Assembly (NCBI GenBank): GCA_007922305.1
Contig: ML677335.1
Coordinates: forward strand, 15,547,914-15,611,913
Source: Dermatemys mawii
Lineage: Eukaryota > Chordata > Testudines > Dermatemydidae
DNA: 64,000 nt
Direction of reading: 5' to 3'
Position numbers and translations under genes: made by a program. Within the stretch, counting starts at the first letter, position 1. Each line of letters opens with the position of its first letter. The notes beneath the pieces were generated by a model. The model was not told where the DNA came from, did not search any database, and worked only from the letters and a program-made list of their open reading frames with translations. Positions 22,869-33,656 of this stretch are shown here, piece by piece.

Positions 22869-24110
22869 ATGAATCCAGAACTGCTGAGGAACATGCTGAC
22901 GACTGTCGCCAGCACATCTCTGTGTGCAGTGGAGTTAATCCTTGACATGCAGGATGACATTGATGAGTCTGAAGACGAGATCGAAGCGGTGAATGCATTT
23001 GACACGAAGCTTCTTGTCTCATTAACGGACATGCTCACGGCCGTTGAACGCCGCTTCTGGGCACGGGAAACGAGCACAGAGTGGTGGGATCGCATCGTCA
23101 TGCAAGTCTGGGACGACGAGCAGTGGCTGCAAAACTTTCGAATGAGAAAAGCCACTTTCATGGGACTGTGTGCTGAACTCGCCCCTGCCCTGCGGCGCAA
23201 GGACACCAGACTGAGAGCTGCCCTCCCGGTGGAGAAGCGGGTGGCTATCGCGATCTGGAAGCTGGCTGCACCAGACAGCTACCGATCGGTGGCCAACCAG
23301 TTTGGGGTTGGAAAGTCGACCGTTGGAGTTCTGCTGATGCAAGTGTGCAGGGCCATTAATCGCATCCTGCTACGAAAAATTGTGACTCTTGGTAACGTGC
23401 ATGACATCGTGGCTGGCTTTGAAGAAATGGGTTTCCCTAACTGTGGAGGGGCGATAGATGGGACCCATATACCTATTCTGGCACCCGCCCACCTAGCTGA
23501 GGAGTACGTTAACCGAAAGGTGTACTTCTCCATGGTTCTCCAGGCGCTTGTGGATCACCGTGGGCGTTTTATTGACATTAACGCTGGCTGGTCTGGAAAG
23601 GTGCATGACGCACGCATCTTCCGCAACACCGGCCTGTTCATGAAGCTGCAAGCGGGGACTTTTTTCCCAGACCAGAGGATCCCCGTGGGGGAAGTGGAAA
23701 TGCCCATAGTGATTCTTGGTGACCCTGCTTACCCTTTAATGCCCTGGCTCATGAAACCCTACACAGGAAGCCTGGAGAGCAGTCAGGAAAGGTTCAACTA
23801 CAGGCTTAGCCGGTGTCGAATGACTGTGGAGTGTGCTTTTGGGCGTCTCAAGGCGCGCTGGCGCTGTCTTTATGGGAGGCTAGACTTGGCCGAGGGTAGT
23901 ATCTCCATGGTTATTTCCGCATGCTGTGCCCTACATAATCTTTGTGAGCGGAAGGGTGAAGGCTTCACTCAGGCATGGTCCTCGGAGGTTCAACGCCTGG
24001 AGGCCACATACTCCCAGCCAGAGAGCAGGGTTCTTGGAGGGGACCAGCGCAAGGCTGTTAGGGTCAGGGAAGCCTTGAGGGAGCATTTTGAGGCTGAAAG
24101 CCAGTTCTAA
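22869..24110 (+). CDS. Harbinger DDE transposase, 413 aa
   Basis: This nuclear enzyme cuts and pastes the Harbinger element. The frame is fully open. It extends upstream to 22725 without an ATG until 22791; I chose ATG 22869 (MNPELLRNM) because the frame looks protein-like from there. Alternative starts would add up to 26 residues from the ATG at 22791. A helix-turn-helix region lies at about residues 122-162 (VEKRVAIAIWKL ... VGKSTVGVLL). The DDE_4-type catalytic core has Asp197 in AIDGTHIP (23457-23459), Asp285 in LGDPAYPL (23721-23723) and Glu321 in VECAFGRLKARWR (23829-23831). There are 35 residues between the second Asp and the Glu. Length and motifs fit HARBI1-like proteins. A polyadenylation signal follows at 24210. 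The neighbouring Myb-like gene is the expected DNA-binding partner. No defect is seen. Confidence 0.93.
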   Translation: MNPELLRNMLTTVASTSLCAVELILDMQDDIDESEDEIEAVNAFDTKLLVSLTDMLTAVERRFWARETSTEWWDRIVMQVWDDEQWLQNFRMRKATFMGLCAELAPALRRKDTRLRAALPVEKRVAIAIWKLAAPDSYRSVANQFGVGKSTVGVLLMQVCRAINRILLRKIVTLGNVHDIVAGFEEMGFPNCGGAIDGTHIPILAPAHLAEEYVNRKVYFSMVLQALVDHRGRFIDINAGWSGKVHDARIFRNTGLFMKLQAGTFFPDQRIPVGEVEMPIVILGDPAYPLMPWLMKPYTGSLESSQERFNYRLSRCRMTVECAFGRLKARWRCLYGRLDLAEGSISMVISACCALHNLCERKGEGFTQAWSSEVQRLEATYSQPESRVLGGDQRKAVRVREALREHFEAESQF

Positions 24111-24209
24111 AGTGAGGTGCAGATGGAGGGAGAGAGGGAGGGAGGGAGCATTCTTTTAACAGGAACAGGCATTTGCTTTTCTGTAGCCTGTAATAATGTA
24201 TGTACACTT

Positions 24210-24215
24210 AATAAA
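24210..24215 (+). promoter_or_regulatory. Polyadenylation signal of the transposase gene
   Basis: AATAAA lies 100 bases after the transposase stop, in acacttaataaagaaaccc. Its position fits the transposase 3' end. Confidence 0.6.
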
Positions 24216-24338
24216 GAAACCCATTTATTAAGAAGACAATTCATGTATTGAACAGGTACTTCGGTTGCTGAAAGAAAATATTGTGATGCATGTGAGGGGG
24301 AAGGCAGGGGAGGTGCAATGGGGGTGTCATGGGGTCAG

Positions 24339-26379
24339 TCAGAGATCGGAATATGTCCGGGTCTCTGAGTCTCCAGTGCCCTCACAGTGGCCATGTCCCC
24401 CGAACCCCATTTGCGGAGGGCAGTAAGGCATGTTATTAGGGGTAGACTGCAGTGGATAATGGTCCGGGGTTTGGGGGTTGTTCGGTGAAGACAGAGGGGT
24501 TGGAGGCAGCTGTGGATGGTGATAACCATTTGGCTGATGATAGTGGCCTGGAGGGTACTGAGACAAAGAAGGGGAAGGGAATTGGGGCAAATGATAATTG
24601 GGGTGGTGGGTGCGGAGCTTCTCCTCCTGAAGGGTGACAATCCGCTGCATAGTCTCCAATTGAAGCTGCAGTAATGAGAGCAGCTTATCGGTGCTTTTCC
24701 GGCGGTGAATCGCATTCTCCTTCCACGCCTTCTCCCTCAACTTGCTCTCATTCTCCCTCCACCTCTGTGCAACTCGATTCTCCGTTACAGCCTGTTGCAT
24801 TACTTGCTGTACAAGATCCTCTTTGCTCCTTCGTGGCCGCTTCCTCAGTCGCCTGAGCCTCTCAGCTGTTGATAAGAGCGATGGCGAAGGGGTGAAGGAC
24901 GACCCTTCTAAAATAAAAAGATACATTTAACAGTGGTTCCCTTGTAAAGAGCAGACATGCCTATGATTCCCCCGCATTCCCCGTTTGCCTGTCCCGCAGA
25001 CAGCACAGATACAGCAACGGAGCCCCTGCCATGGTGAGTGGACTCCAGAGGCAAGGGAAATGATTTTTTCCCTGCCCAAGAAAAGCTGTGCCGGGGGAGG
25101 GGGTGGAGAGTGCCGGTACGTTGCAGGAGCCACAGTGTGAGCAGCAGGCAGGGGGAAGGATTTCTTCCCTGCCCTGAAAAGCTGTGGCGGGGGCGGGGGG
25201 GGTGTGTGGAGTGCCGGGAAGTGGCAGGAGCCCTACTCTGAACACTGTTCCAACATTCTCCGTAGGTGTTTGTCCTGGAAGATATCTCGTTGCTTCGAGT
25301 CACTGAGGAGCAAAGGGAAGGGATTTTAATAAGATGCGGCTTCCGCCCAGGGCCATATGCAGCTTGCCTATGTGCAGCAATGCTCCCCCCACCCATTGTA
25401 GCACAGTGGCAGGGACTAGTGACCGTGACCGGGACGGGGACCACGCTGGCTCTCCCGGGAAACCTGCGCAGGTGCATTGCAAGTGCTCTTATTGAGACCT
25501 TTGAAGAGATTACTGATGATGACTACCGCGAGGTGATAGACTACATCAATGCTCTATTCCACATGTAGGCAAGCATGCAAGCATCCCTTTCCACCCCAAG
25601 CTGAAAGCCTTCCCCATAGAAAAGCAGCTTTACCTCTGCAATCCACTGCTGAGCTGGCCCCTGCAACCGCCGGACGCTGTGGCTGGCCGCCCTCCTCCTG
25701 GCTTTAGAGGAGAGCTCCTGGCTGCATGCCCCCCTGCCCTCCTCCTGGCTTGAGAAGAGCTCCAGGTGGAATGCCCCCCTCATCCCTTTCCACCCCAAGC
25801 TGCCAGCCTTCCCCATAGAAAAGCAGCTTTACCTCCGCAATCCGCTGCTGAGCTGGCCCCTGCAACCGCCAGACGCTGTGGCTGGCTGCCCTCCTGGGTT
25901 GAGAAGAGCTCCTGGCTGCATGCGTCCAGGGACTCCTCCGTGCCCTGGGTCGCTGCTGCCTCGTCCTCATCCTCCTCCTCTTCTTCATCCTCCTGGTCTT
26001 TGTCCTCCTCCTCACCCCCACCTTCACTGGTGGGCTGGGAAGTGTCCGTGGTGGTCGATGGAGTGACCATGGGATCACCACCAAGTATCGCGTGCAGCTC
26101 CTTATAAAATCTGCAAGTCACCGGGGCTGCCCCGGAGCGGCCGTTTGCCTCGCGGGCTTTGCGATACGCATTCCTAAGCTCCTTTACCTTAACACGGCAC
26201 TGCAGAGTGTCCCGCTCATGGCCTCTTTCTGCCAAGGCCCGTGATATTTGCCCATAGGTGTCAAAATTCCTGCGGCTAGACCGCAGCTGAGACTGAACAG
26301 CCTCTTCCCCCCAACAGCTGATGAGGTCCAGCACCTCACTATTGCTCCATGCTGGGGATCGCCTATTGCGAGGAGGCAT
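24339..26379 (-). CDS. Harbinger Myb/SANT-like protein, two exons, 371 aa
   Basis: This is the partner protein of PIF/Harbinger transposons. It is believed to bind the element ends and help bring the transposase into the nucleus. My model joins exon 1 (26379 down to 25833) and exon 2 (24907 down to 24339). The donor is GCGGAG|GTAAAG and the acceptor TTTTTATTTTAG|AAGGG. The split codon (G|AA) keeps the frame, giving 372 codons including the stop. Residues about 9-100 form the trihelix domain (AWSNSEVLDLISCWGEE ... RFYKELHAIL, with conserved Trp and Phe/Tyr). An acidic Glu/Asp run follows at about 122-150. Exon 2 brings RLRRLRKRPRRSKEDL, a Gln/Glu-rich helical segment and a Pro/His/Tyr-rich tail. 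The start ATG lies three bases from the N gap, so 5' sequence may be missing. The intron houses a plus-strand gene model. Confidence 0.88.
25031..25568 (+). CDS. Putative third Harbinger gene, two exons, 101 aa
   Basis: I do not recognise this protein. The model joins ATG 25031-25033, directly followed by a GTGAGT donor, to 25266-25568 after an acceptor ending in CCGTAG. Only the initiator Met lies in exon 1. Exon 2 starts VFVLEDISLLRVTEEQ, contains PPPIVAQWQG and NLRRCIASALIETFEEI, and ends DYINALFHM with a TAG. It lies on the transposase strand, inside the intron of the opposite-strand Myb-like gene. The diverged Harbinger at 48-54.6 kb has the counterpart at 53136-53458 with DISLL, NLRQRIGKYLQESFLEI and a stop near the same point. 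About 11 of 25 residues are identical in the best block. The aligned ATG and the acceptor AG are also kept. Such shared protein pattern argues for selection on a real gene. The function is unknown, and it could instead be an exon of a longer transcript. Confidence 0.6.
25580..25900. repeat. Tandem duplication of the Myb exon 1 end and its splice donor
   Basis: About 120 bases around catccctttccaccccaagc are present twice with a 199-bp period (for example aagcagcttt at 25622 and 25821). Each copy contains the minus-strand exon end and a GTAAAG donor. Only the copy at 25833 works with the open frame, because the frame stops at 25780 before the second donor. Confidence 0.8.
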
Positions 26380-26381
26380 GG

Positions 26382-26391
26382 NNNNNNNNNN
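26382..26391. other. Assembly gap, 10 N
   Basis: Ten ambiguous bases sit just upstream (minus strand) of the Myb-like gene start. The true sequence and length here are unknown. Confidence 0.99.
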
Positions 26392-27519
26392 CCACGCAAT
26401 CAATCAGATCAATGAGAATGATCACCTGCAAGGATTCCCTGAGAGCACGCCACGCTTGGCTGGAACAAACAGGAAGGGGATTTTCAAATTTCCCTGGAAC
26501 TTTAAAGGGCGGGTCTGACGTGTGGTCACCTGAGGACAGGACAAAAGAGTTTGCAAGTGATGACCAGAGTGGCTCGAACGGGAATTATGGGACGGGCTGG
26601 AGGCCAATTAATGCGCAGTGGGTGTCCACATTCTTGCTGTAGCGCTACAGCAGCTGCGCTACAGCCCTTATTCCCCATGCGGAGGTGGATTAATAATAGC
26701 GCTATAACTCAGCGGTTATAGCGCTCTTAGTGCCTTGCCAGTGTGGACGGGGAGGAGGTTATAGCGCTCATGGGGGCTTTATAGCGCTATAACATGCCAG
26801 TGTAACCATGGCCTGAGTGACCAGAAAAGGGACTGCCCTAGAGCAATCAGGAACCTGCTAGAGCCAATTAAGACAGGCAAGCTGTAATTAAGACACCTTT
26901 AGCCAGTTAAGAACTTACTAGAATCAGTTAATGCAGGCAGGCTAATCAGGAATCTGGTTTAAAAAGGGCTTCCCATCAACTAGTGAGGAGCGCTCAAGGA
27001 GTGGGGAGTAAGAACGTGTGCTGCGGAGGACTGAGAAGTACATGCATTACCAGGCTTCAGGAGGAAGGTCCTGGGATGAGAATAAAGAAGGTGCGGGGGG
27101 GGAGAGGGAAGGCCATGGGGAAGTAGCCCAGGGAGTTCTAGGTGTTACTCAGCTGATACAGGAGACTATGTAGACAGCTGCTATCCACAGATCCCTGGAA
27201 TGGAACCTGGTGTAGAGGGTGGGCCTGGTTCCTCCCAACCCCCCAACTCTGTATCTAACACAGGAGTTGATCTGGTGTGTGAGAAACATCAAAGGGGAAG
27301 GTCTAATTTGGAAATGGATCTGGCCTGTTCCTGACTCAGAGACTGGGGAAATTGTTCTCTATTTCCTGCATGCTGGCCAGTGATGGGGTTAGTTGAGTGA
27401 ATGGCAGGTTTGAGCCTCTAGCAAAAGCAGCCAAACTAAGGGCTGCTGTGCATCTCTGAGGTGAGAAAATCTGCCAGAAAGTGCAGGACCCACCTAAGCA
27501 GAGGAGGAACTTTGTCACA

Positions 27520-29591
27520 GTAGGTAAGGTCACATGGGAAGTGAGTCTAAGGGGAAGAACAATTGAAGACAATGTCTCTTTGAAAAACTTCAGACTATCA
27601 AGGGTACAAGAGCAAACTATCACACCGAGTAGGAAAGATAGGAAGTATGGCAAGAAATCATCCTGGCTTAACCAGGAGATCTTCAATGTTCTAAAAGACA
27701 AAAAAAGTCTTCCAAAAAGTGGAATCTAGGTCAAATTATAAAGAATAATTATAAACAGGCAACACAAGTATGTAGGGACAAAATTAGAAAAGCCCAGTCA
27801 CAAAATGAGATCAAACTAGCTAGAAAACTAAAAAGTAACAAGAAAACATTCTGCAGATACATTAAACTCAAGAGGAAGACCAAGGAGAGGGTAGGCCTGT
27901 TATTCAACGAGGGAAGAAGAGCAGTAACAGAAAATGTGGACACGGCAGAAGTGCTTATGGACTTCTTTGTTTTGGTTTTCACCAAGAAGGTTGGTGGTGA
28001 CTGGACATCTAACAGTGAATGCCAGTGAAAATGAGGTAGGATCAGAGGCTAAAACCGGAAAAGAACAAGTTAAAAATTACATAGACAGGTTAGATGTCGT
28101 CAAATCACTGGGCCTGATGAAATGCATCCTAGAATACTCAAGGAGTTGACTGAGGAGATATGTGAGTCGTTAGTGATTATCTTTGAAAAGTCATGGAAGA
28201 TGGGAGAGATTCCAGAAGGCTGGAAAAGGGCAAATATAGTGCCAATTTATAAAAAGAGAAATGAGGACAACCTGGGGAATAACATCAATCAGCTTAACTT
28301 CTCTATGGGGAAAGATAATGGAGAAAATAATCAAGCAATCAATTTGTAAACATCTAGAAGATAATAAGGTGATAAGTACTAGTCAGCATGGATTTGTTAA
28401 GAAGAAATTGTGTCAAACCAACCTAATAGCTTTCTTTAACAGGGTAACAAGCCTTGTGGATGGGGGGAAGTGATAGACGTGGTATGTCTTGACTTTAGTA
28501 AACCTTTTGCTACTGTCTCATATGACCTTCTCATAAACAATCTAGGGAAATGCAACCAAATGGCGCTACTATAAGGTGGGTGCAATACTGGTTGGAAAAT
28601 CATTCCCAGAGAGTCGTTATCTGTGGTTCACAGTCATGCTGGAAGGGCGTAACAGGTGGGGTCCCACACTATCAGTTCTGGATATTGAACAGAACCAGAC
28701 CTCCTTCAATGTTTAGATAATTGCATAAAGGGTACACTTACAAAGTTTCTGGGAGGGTTTGCAAGTACTTTGGAGGATAGGATTAAAATTCAAAAAGATC
28801 TGGAGAAATGGTCTGAAGTAAATAGGATGAAATTCAGTAAGGACACTTGCAAAATGCTCTGTTCCTTTCAAAATGATCAGTTGCACACAAAATATGGGAA
28901 ATGACTGCTAGGAAGGAGTACCATGGAAAGAAGGGATCTGGGGGTCATAGTGGATCACAAGCTAAATGAGGAAACAGTGTAACACTGTTGCAGGGGGAAA
29001 AAAGCAAACATCATTCCGGGATGTATTAGCAGGAGTGTTATAAGCAAGACACGAGAAGTAATGCTTCTGCTCTACTCCGTGCTGATTAGGCCTCAATTGG
29101 ACTATTGTGTCCTGTTCTGGGGGCCATATTTCAGGAAAGATGTGGACAAATTGGAGGAAGTCCAGAGAAGAGCAACAAAAATGATTAAAGGTCTAGAAAA
29201 CATTACCTATGAGGGAAGACTGAAAAAATTTGCTTTGTTTTGTTTGAAAAAGAGAAGACGGAGAGGGGACGTAAGTTTTCAAGTACATTAAAGGTTGTTA
29301 TAAGGAGAAGGGAAAATAATTGTTCTTCTTAATCTCTGAGGGTCCAACTAGAAGAAATGGTCTTAAATTGCAGCAAGGCGAGGTTTAGGTTGGACATTAG
29401 GAAAAACTTCCTGTCAGGGTGGTTAAGCACTGGAATAAATTTCCTAGAAAGGTTGTGGAATCTCCTTCACTGGAGATTTTTGTGTAACCAAACACCTGTC
29501 AAGAATGTCTAGATTTAGTCTTGCCATGAGAGCTGGCGGTCTGGACTAGATGCCCTCTCAAGGTCCCTTCCAGTCCTATGATGCTATTATA
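27520..29591 (+). pseudogene. CR1 LINE ORF2 and 3' end, broken
   Basis: This is the continuation of the CR1 copy begun at 22250. In order it reads GKVTWEVSLRGRTIE, KSSWLNQEIFNVLKDK, then RT pieces MHPRILKELTEEICESL, WKRANIVPIYKKRNEDN and STSQHGFVKKKLCQTNL. Motif A is VVCLDFSKPFATVSYD. Next come KFLGGFASTLEDRIKIQ and the C-terminal LLYSVLIRPQLDYCVLFWG ... EEVQRRATKMIKG. The catalytic FADD box is missing: KF runs straight into LGG near 28748, a deletion of about five codons. Stops and frameshifts are frequent. The 3' end is classical CR1, with aaggtcccttccagtcctat and tgatgctattat. The copy is dead and older than the LTR and Harbinger inserted in it. Confidence 0.88.
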
Positions 29592-32500
29592 AGGCACATA
29601 GCTAGCTAGCCTCTTACTTTTGTCATCTTTTTAGTCTAGCCATTGTCCTCCATGTTTCTCTTTCGTCCCATTGTGTATTATTGTCACTTATTGCATCTTG
29701 TTTTAAATTAAATTTTGCTTTACATTTATCTTAATATACTGGTTAAACTTAACATGAACAAGGCACCCTCATTCTGGAATAAGAATGTCCATGCATGGAG
29801 TTATTCAGAAAAAATTGTTACTGAATAATTCAATGTGTTGAAAGGCCTTTAGATTATTAACTCTTCAGGGAAGAGATTGTGTGTGTACAGTGCTTAATTC
29901 AACGGGGCCATGATATGTTGGGCCTCTGAGTGCTACTGCAGTACAAAAATTTAATAACAATATTGCCATAATTGCTGGTGTGTGTTTGATATATTTTTTT
30001 CATCCATCATACATGGAGTTACCACATCTTTACTTTGAATAGTGGCTAACATGCTCTTTGTTACTGTGAGAACACTGCAACTCTGCTGATATAGCATGGC
30101 TGTGCTTTGTAGACACTTTGTCAACCTATTTGTAAAAGTGTCTGTTGAGAATAGTTTGTGTCTGTGTCCCCATCAGCATAGATGGATTTAAATCACTTGG
30201 TTTTTTTTAGCATGATTGAAATCCATGGGAGCCTAACTTGCTAAGGTGCTTTTGAAAGTCCCACTAGGCACTTGTCCACATCTTTATTTGCCCAGATATC
30301 TTTGAAAATCTGGCCCTCTGTCCTTCAAGTTTTTAGAACTGGGATAGCTCTCATGCTGGTTTTTAGTCATAGTCTGGAAGAGGAAAAGTAGCTTTCCTGA
30401 TTTTTTTAGCTCCCAACCAGTTTCTCAACTTTGACTGAACTGAGGAAAATATTTCCTCTGCACTTTGTAGCTGAACTGAAACCAAAAGTAATAAAGACAA
30501 AAGCTTTTTTGTGCAAGAGAAACTGAAAATACTTTTCATTTGGATAAATGCATTCATTCCATTGTCAACACTGAAAATAATATACTTATTTAATGCAAGA
30601 CATGACATTCTAATAGAGCTTTAGTTGACCTCAAAAGTTGAAGTTTTCCCCCCTATTTCTATATATACTTAAAAAAGCAGTAACTTTTAGTTCATTGAAA
30701 TTTGAGGAGGTTTCAGTGATGCAGCATATGTTTACAAAAATGTATTTAAATGATTTTTTAAAAATCACAGTAAGTTTAGGCCTTAACATAGGTTATCATA
30801 CTTTCTAATTTTAATTTTGAGCAGGTTCATTTTTAAAAAGAAAAATGTACTTAAGTTGATGATTTTATTTATTTATTTATGTACAGTGGTCCTCAGTATA
30901 TCTTGGATCTAGAATGTGTTGACAACCAATACCTTAAACTTTGTTGTATAATCTAAAAATCCTAAGTGACCAGGGTCCAGGCTGCCTAAGGGATTGGCTC
31001 TTCTCAGATCCCAGTTGAGGTCTGCCAGACCACAGAGCTGGAGTCCCCTTGTTATCCAAGGTCATTATTCCCTGTGAGGGCTCTGGAACATGCTTCTGCC
31101 TGGGACTGAAATAGTCCAAATTTGGTGGCCTTCTGGGCACACTACACAAACATATGTTTGATAGGAAATTTGGAGGTACGCTCCCAGTAATAATGAAGGA
31201 GTTGAACTGAGTTTTGGTAGGTGGCTATCAACTGTTGCTGTTGAATTGATCATTTTAGTGATGCTGAGATTTAACTGTATTGTTAAATGTTGTGTTAGGT
31301 CACATGGAGTCTTGGAGAGGTGTGTTTTACCAAGAGAGGTGTCTTTTACTTTGGTGTCTTTTACCAACAACTTTGTTTCCTCTTGACCATGCTTTCTTTA
31401 TTTAAAAACAAAAACAAAAAACCCAGGGTCACTTCTTTTTAATACACCCAGTGCTGTGATCAGCCCATGTAAAAGCACTGATCTGGGAATGGTTCAGAAT
31501 GCCTGCCTGTGCTGCTTTTTACTGTAACTATGCTTACTCACTTTTGATGTAGGCAATTGGCTTTTTGCATACATATCTCTACATTTTGTTAGTAAATGCA
31601 CAACTGAAATAACTGCAGAGTGCAGGTTACTCCTTTGAAGGTTAGTTGTAATGTGATCTTTCCCAGATGGTAAAGATTCTAGAACAGATTTTGCTAAGCA
31701 CTTCTTGGGAGAGGCAACACTACCTTTTCACCCTCTATATTCTGGGCTGCTAGAAGGGGATGGTAAGTTCCCCTGTGTAAACTGAAGCAATCTTCAGGCC
31801 TACTCTCATTGATGATAGCTTTAACATGGGTGCCTGAGGATTTTGCCTCAGTCCAATCCCCTGTAGAGGTAAGCACTACGTACTCCTTCTCCTCCTCCTC
31901 CTCCTGTGCTAGGGGCTGTAAGAGGCTGCTGCATAGGGACTTTATTACAGCTCCTGCATCGGAGGAATTCTGCCTTGACCATTGGAGGAACTCTAAGAAC
32001 CCTATATGCCTCTAGAATGGTGCATAGGGTTGCTCCTTCCCTTTTTAAATGGATAGGATTTTGAGAAATTGTTCGTGAAATATCCATGTTCTCCTTAAAC
32101 AGTGCCCTCTTTTGGAGATCTGAAATACAATTATGGAGAGTCAGTAGAAAAGGAGATCTGTAGCCTTTAGCAGGGCAGCCTACAGTATCAAAGTGCTCTG
32201 GGAGACTATGCACTTGCTGTATTCAGCTGAAATCATGCTCTTGTGATGTAGTTTTCACGGTAGAGTTTGGTTCATAATTTGTATATGATTTTTCTGTGAA
32301 TTTTCTTTAAGTGTTGCTGTATTGTACAGTTTAACTGCAAATTTAGAAATGAAGGTTCCAAATTTTGCAGAAGATCCTTTTTTTAAAGTTCAGAGTTACC
32401 AGTTTGCATTGTATCAGTGACTTCATATTCTGGACTTCGTAAATATTTTCTAATTAAAATAAGCAAAACTAGTTCAAGTGCTAAATCTTTTAAAAAGATT

Positions 32501-33656
32501 TTACTTTGCAGGCATGCATGTGATACCATAAGTCTGAAACAGTGCTTTCAGATAAATTTAACATTACATCATTTAATTTGCAGAAATGTAAACATTAGCA
32601 AACATGCAAGCTCCACTATGTTTCAGCAAAATGATATATTCCAGATTTTCTTTGAGAATGTTTTAGGTTTTACAATGAATGAACTGGACTATATGAGAAA
32701 TAGGTTTCACGGGAACTGAAGAAGTGAGGCAGCACCATGTGAAATTCTGCAAAGGGATTAAGATTTGGCACTGCACTTTGTTTCTCTGCAGGCTCTTAGG
32801 CATAGTCTCTGTAGACGAGAACAGACTGTCATCTTGTATAGCCGAATGCTGTTTGCTTGTTTTGGATGTTTTTTTTTCCAGTTTCCATACTATTGTGGTG
32901 TTTTTATTACAAGTTAGTATGATATGGATATGGATGCTGTGGAGCACAAGAGAAAAAGGTATGGTTTATGTAGTATTGAATATCAAAAAGTTTTTCTTAT
33001 TTTATGATTTGCAGGAGGACCTTTCTTCTGTAGAAAACATTCTACAGAATGCTTCTGTAGCATATTATATTTTTTAACTTGAATCAATGCATTTTTCACT
33101 TTGACATGGTTTTTTTTCAGTCACTGTTTACTAATCTCCGTGGATATAAAAATTATTAATATTCTCATAATGTCTGCATTAATTCTTTTTTAAGTTGTGC
33201 ACACAGAATTGCCTGCAGATTTCCTAGCTTATTGCTGGTTAATTCATTTTAAAGGATCTTGCAGTATTTTAGAATTTTAAAGTGCTAAAACTCTAATGAA
33301 ATTCTAACTGCTTGTATTATGTGGTTAGTGGAGTGTTGCATTCTAAATGTATAAACATAATGTAATTGCCCAACTAACCTTGTCCTGGCTCTTTTTTTGT
33401 TGTGTTTGTTTTGGTAAAGAAAATTCTTGCACTTAGCCACAGTTTATAATGTCAGCATTAAAAACCTCAGAGATACTTTACTGATATTTAGAACTGTAAT
33501 GTTAGTTAATTAAGCAATACTATATATACAATTAAAGTTTGGTAATAGATGCATAGCGTTCACTGGAAAATGTATAAAATCCGTAAAGTGAATATGTGGA
33601 ATGTGCTTTTGTCTGTATTCTGGAAAAGTGCATATCAAAAGTACAGGCACAAATTA
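29592..33656. other. AT-rich DNA without a recognised gene
   Basis: About 4 kb of unique-looking AT-rich sequence. One small palindromic repeat is noted separately at 30215. A ttta run lies at 30867. No exon can be supported. Confidence 0.5.
30215..30316. repeat. Small interspersed repeat (MITE-like)
   Basis: The phrases taaggtgcttttgaaagtcc, cactaggcac and tctttgaaaatctggccc match a palindromic amniote repeat I recognise. Borders are approximate. Confidence 0.35.

Larger units (their letters stand above)
22499..26813 (+). mobile_element. Harbinger (PIF/Harbinger) DNA transposon, 4.3 kb, autonomous structure
   Basis: The terminal inverted repeats are GGGTATGGTTACACTTACA at the left and the complement of GGCCATGGTTACACTGGCA at the right. 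The flanking 3-bp target duplication TGA lies at 22496-22498 and 26814-26816. Inside are an open DDE transposase (plus), a spliced Myb/SANT-like gene (minus) and a third small gene model (plus). The first two are the known PIF/Harbinger pair. The palindrome AGCGCT is clustered near both ends. A 10-N gap interrupts it just upstream of the minus-strand gene. The open frames suggest recent activity. Confidence 0.92.
22413..27519 (+). mobile_element. Solo LTR (about 790 bp) split by a Harbinger insertion
   Basis: The ends are perfect complements: TGTGACA at 22413 and TGTCACA ending at 27519. The flanks gtaa (22409-22412) and gtag (27520-27523) are a 4-bp duplication with one change. Removing the Harbinger (22499-26813) and its 3-bp duplication leaves about 790 bp. 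In the right part, tttaaaaag (26958-26966) looks like a TATA box and aataaa (27081-27086) like the polyadenylation signal, an arrangement typical of a retroviral U3-R. No internal genes are present, so it is a solo LTR. It lies inside a CR1 copy whose reading order is restored when it is removed. Confidence 0.8.

Noticed and set aside
29592..33656. Possible host exons in the unique stretch
   Set aside because: Short frames were inspected for recognisable domains with flanking AG/GT signals; none was convincing.
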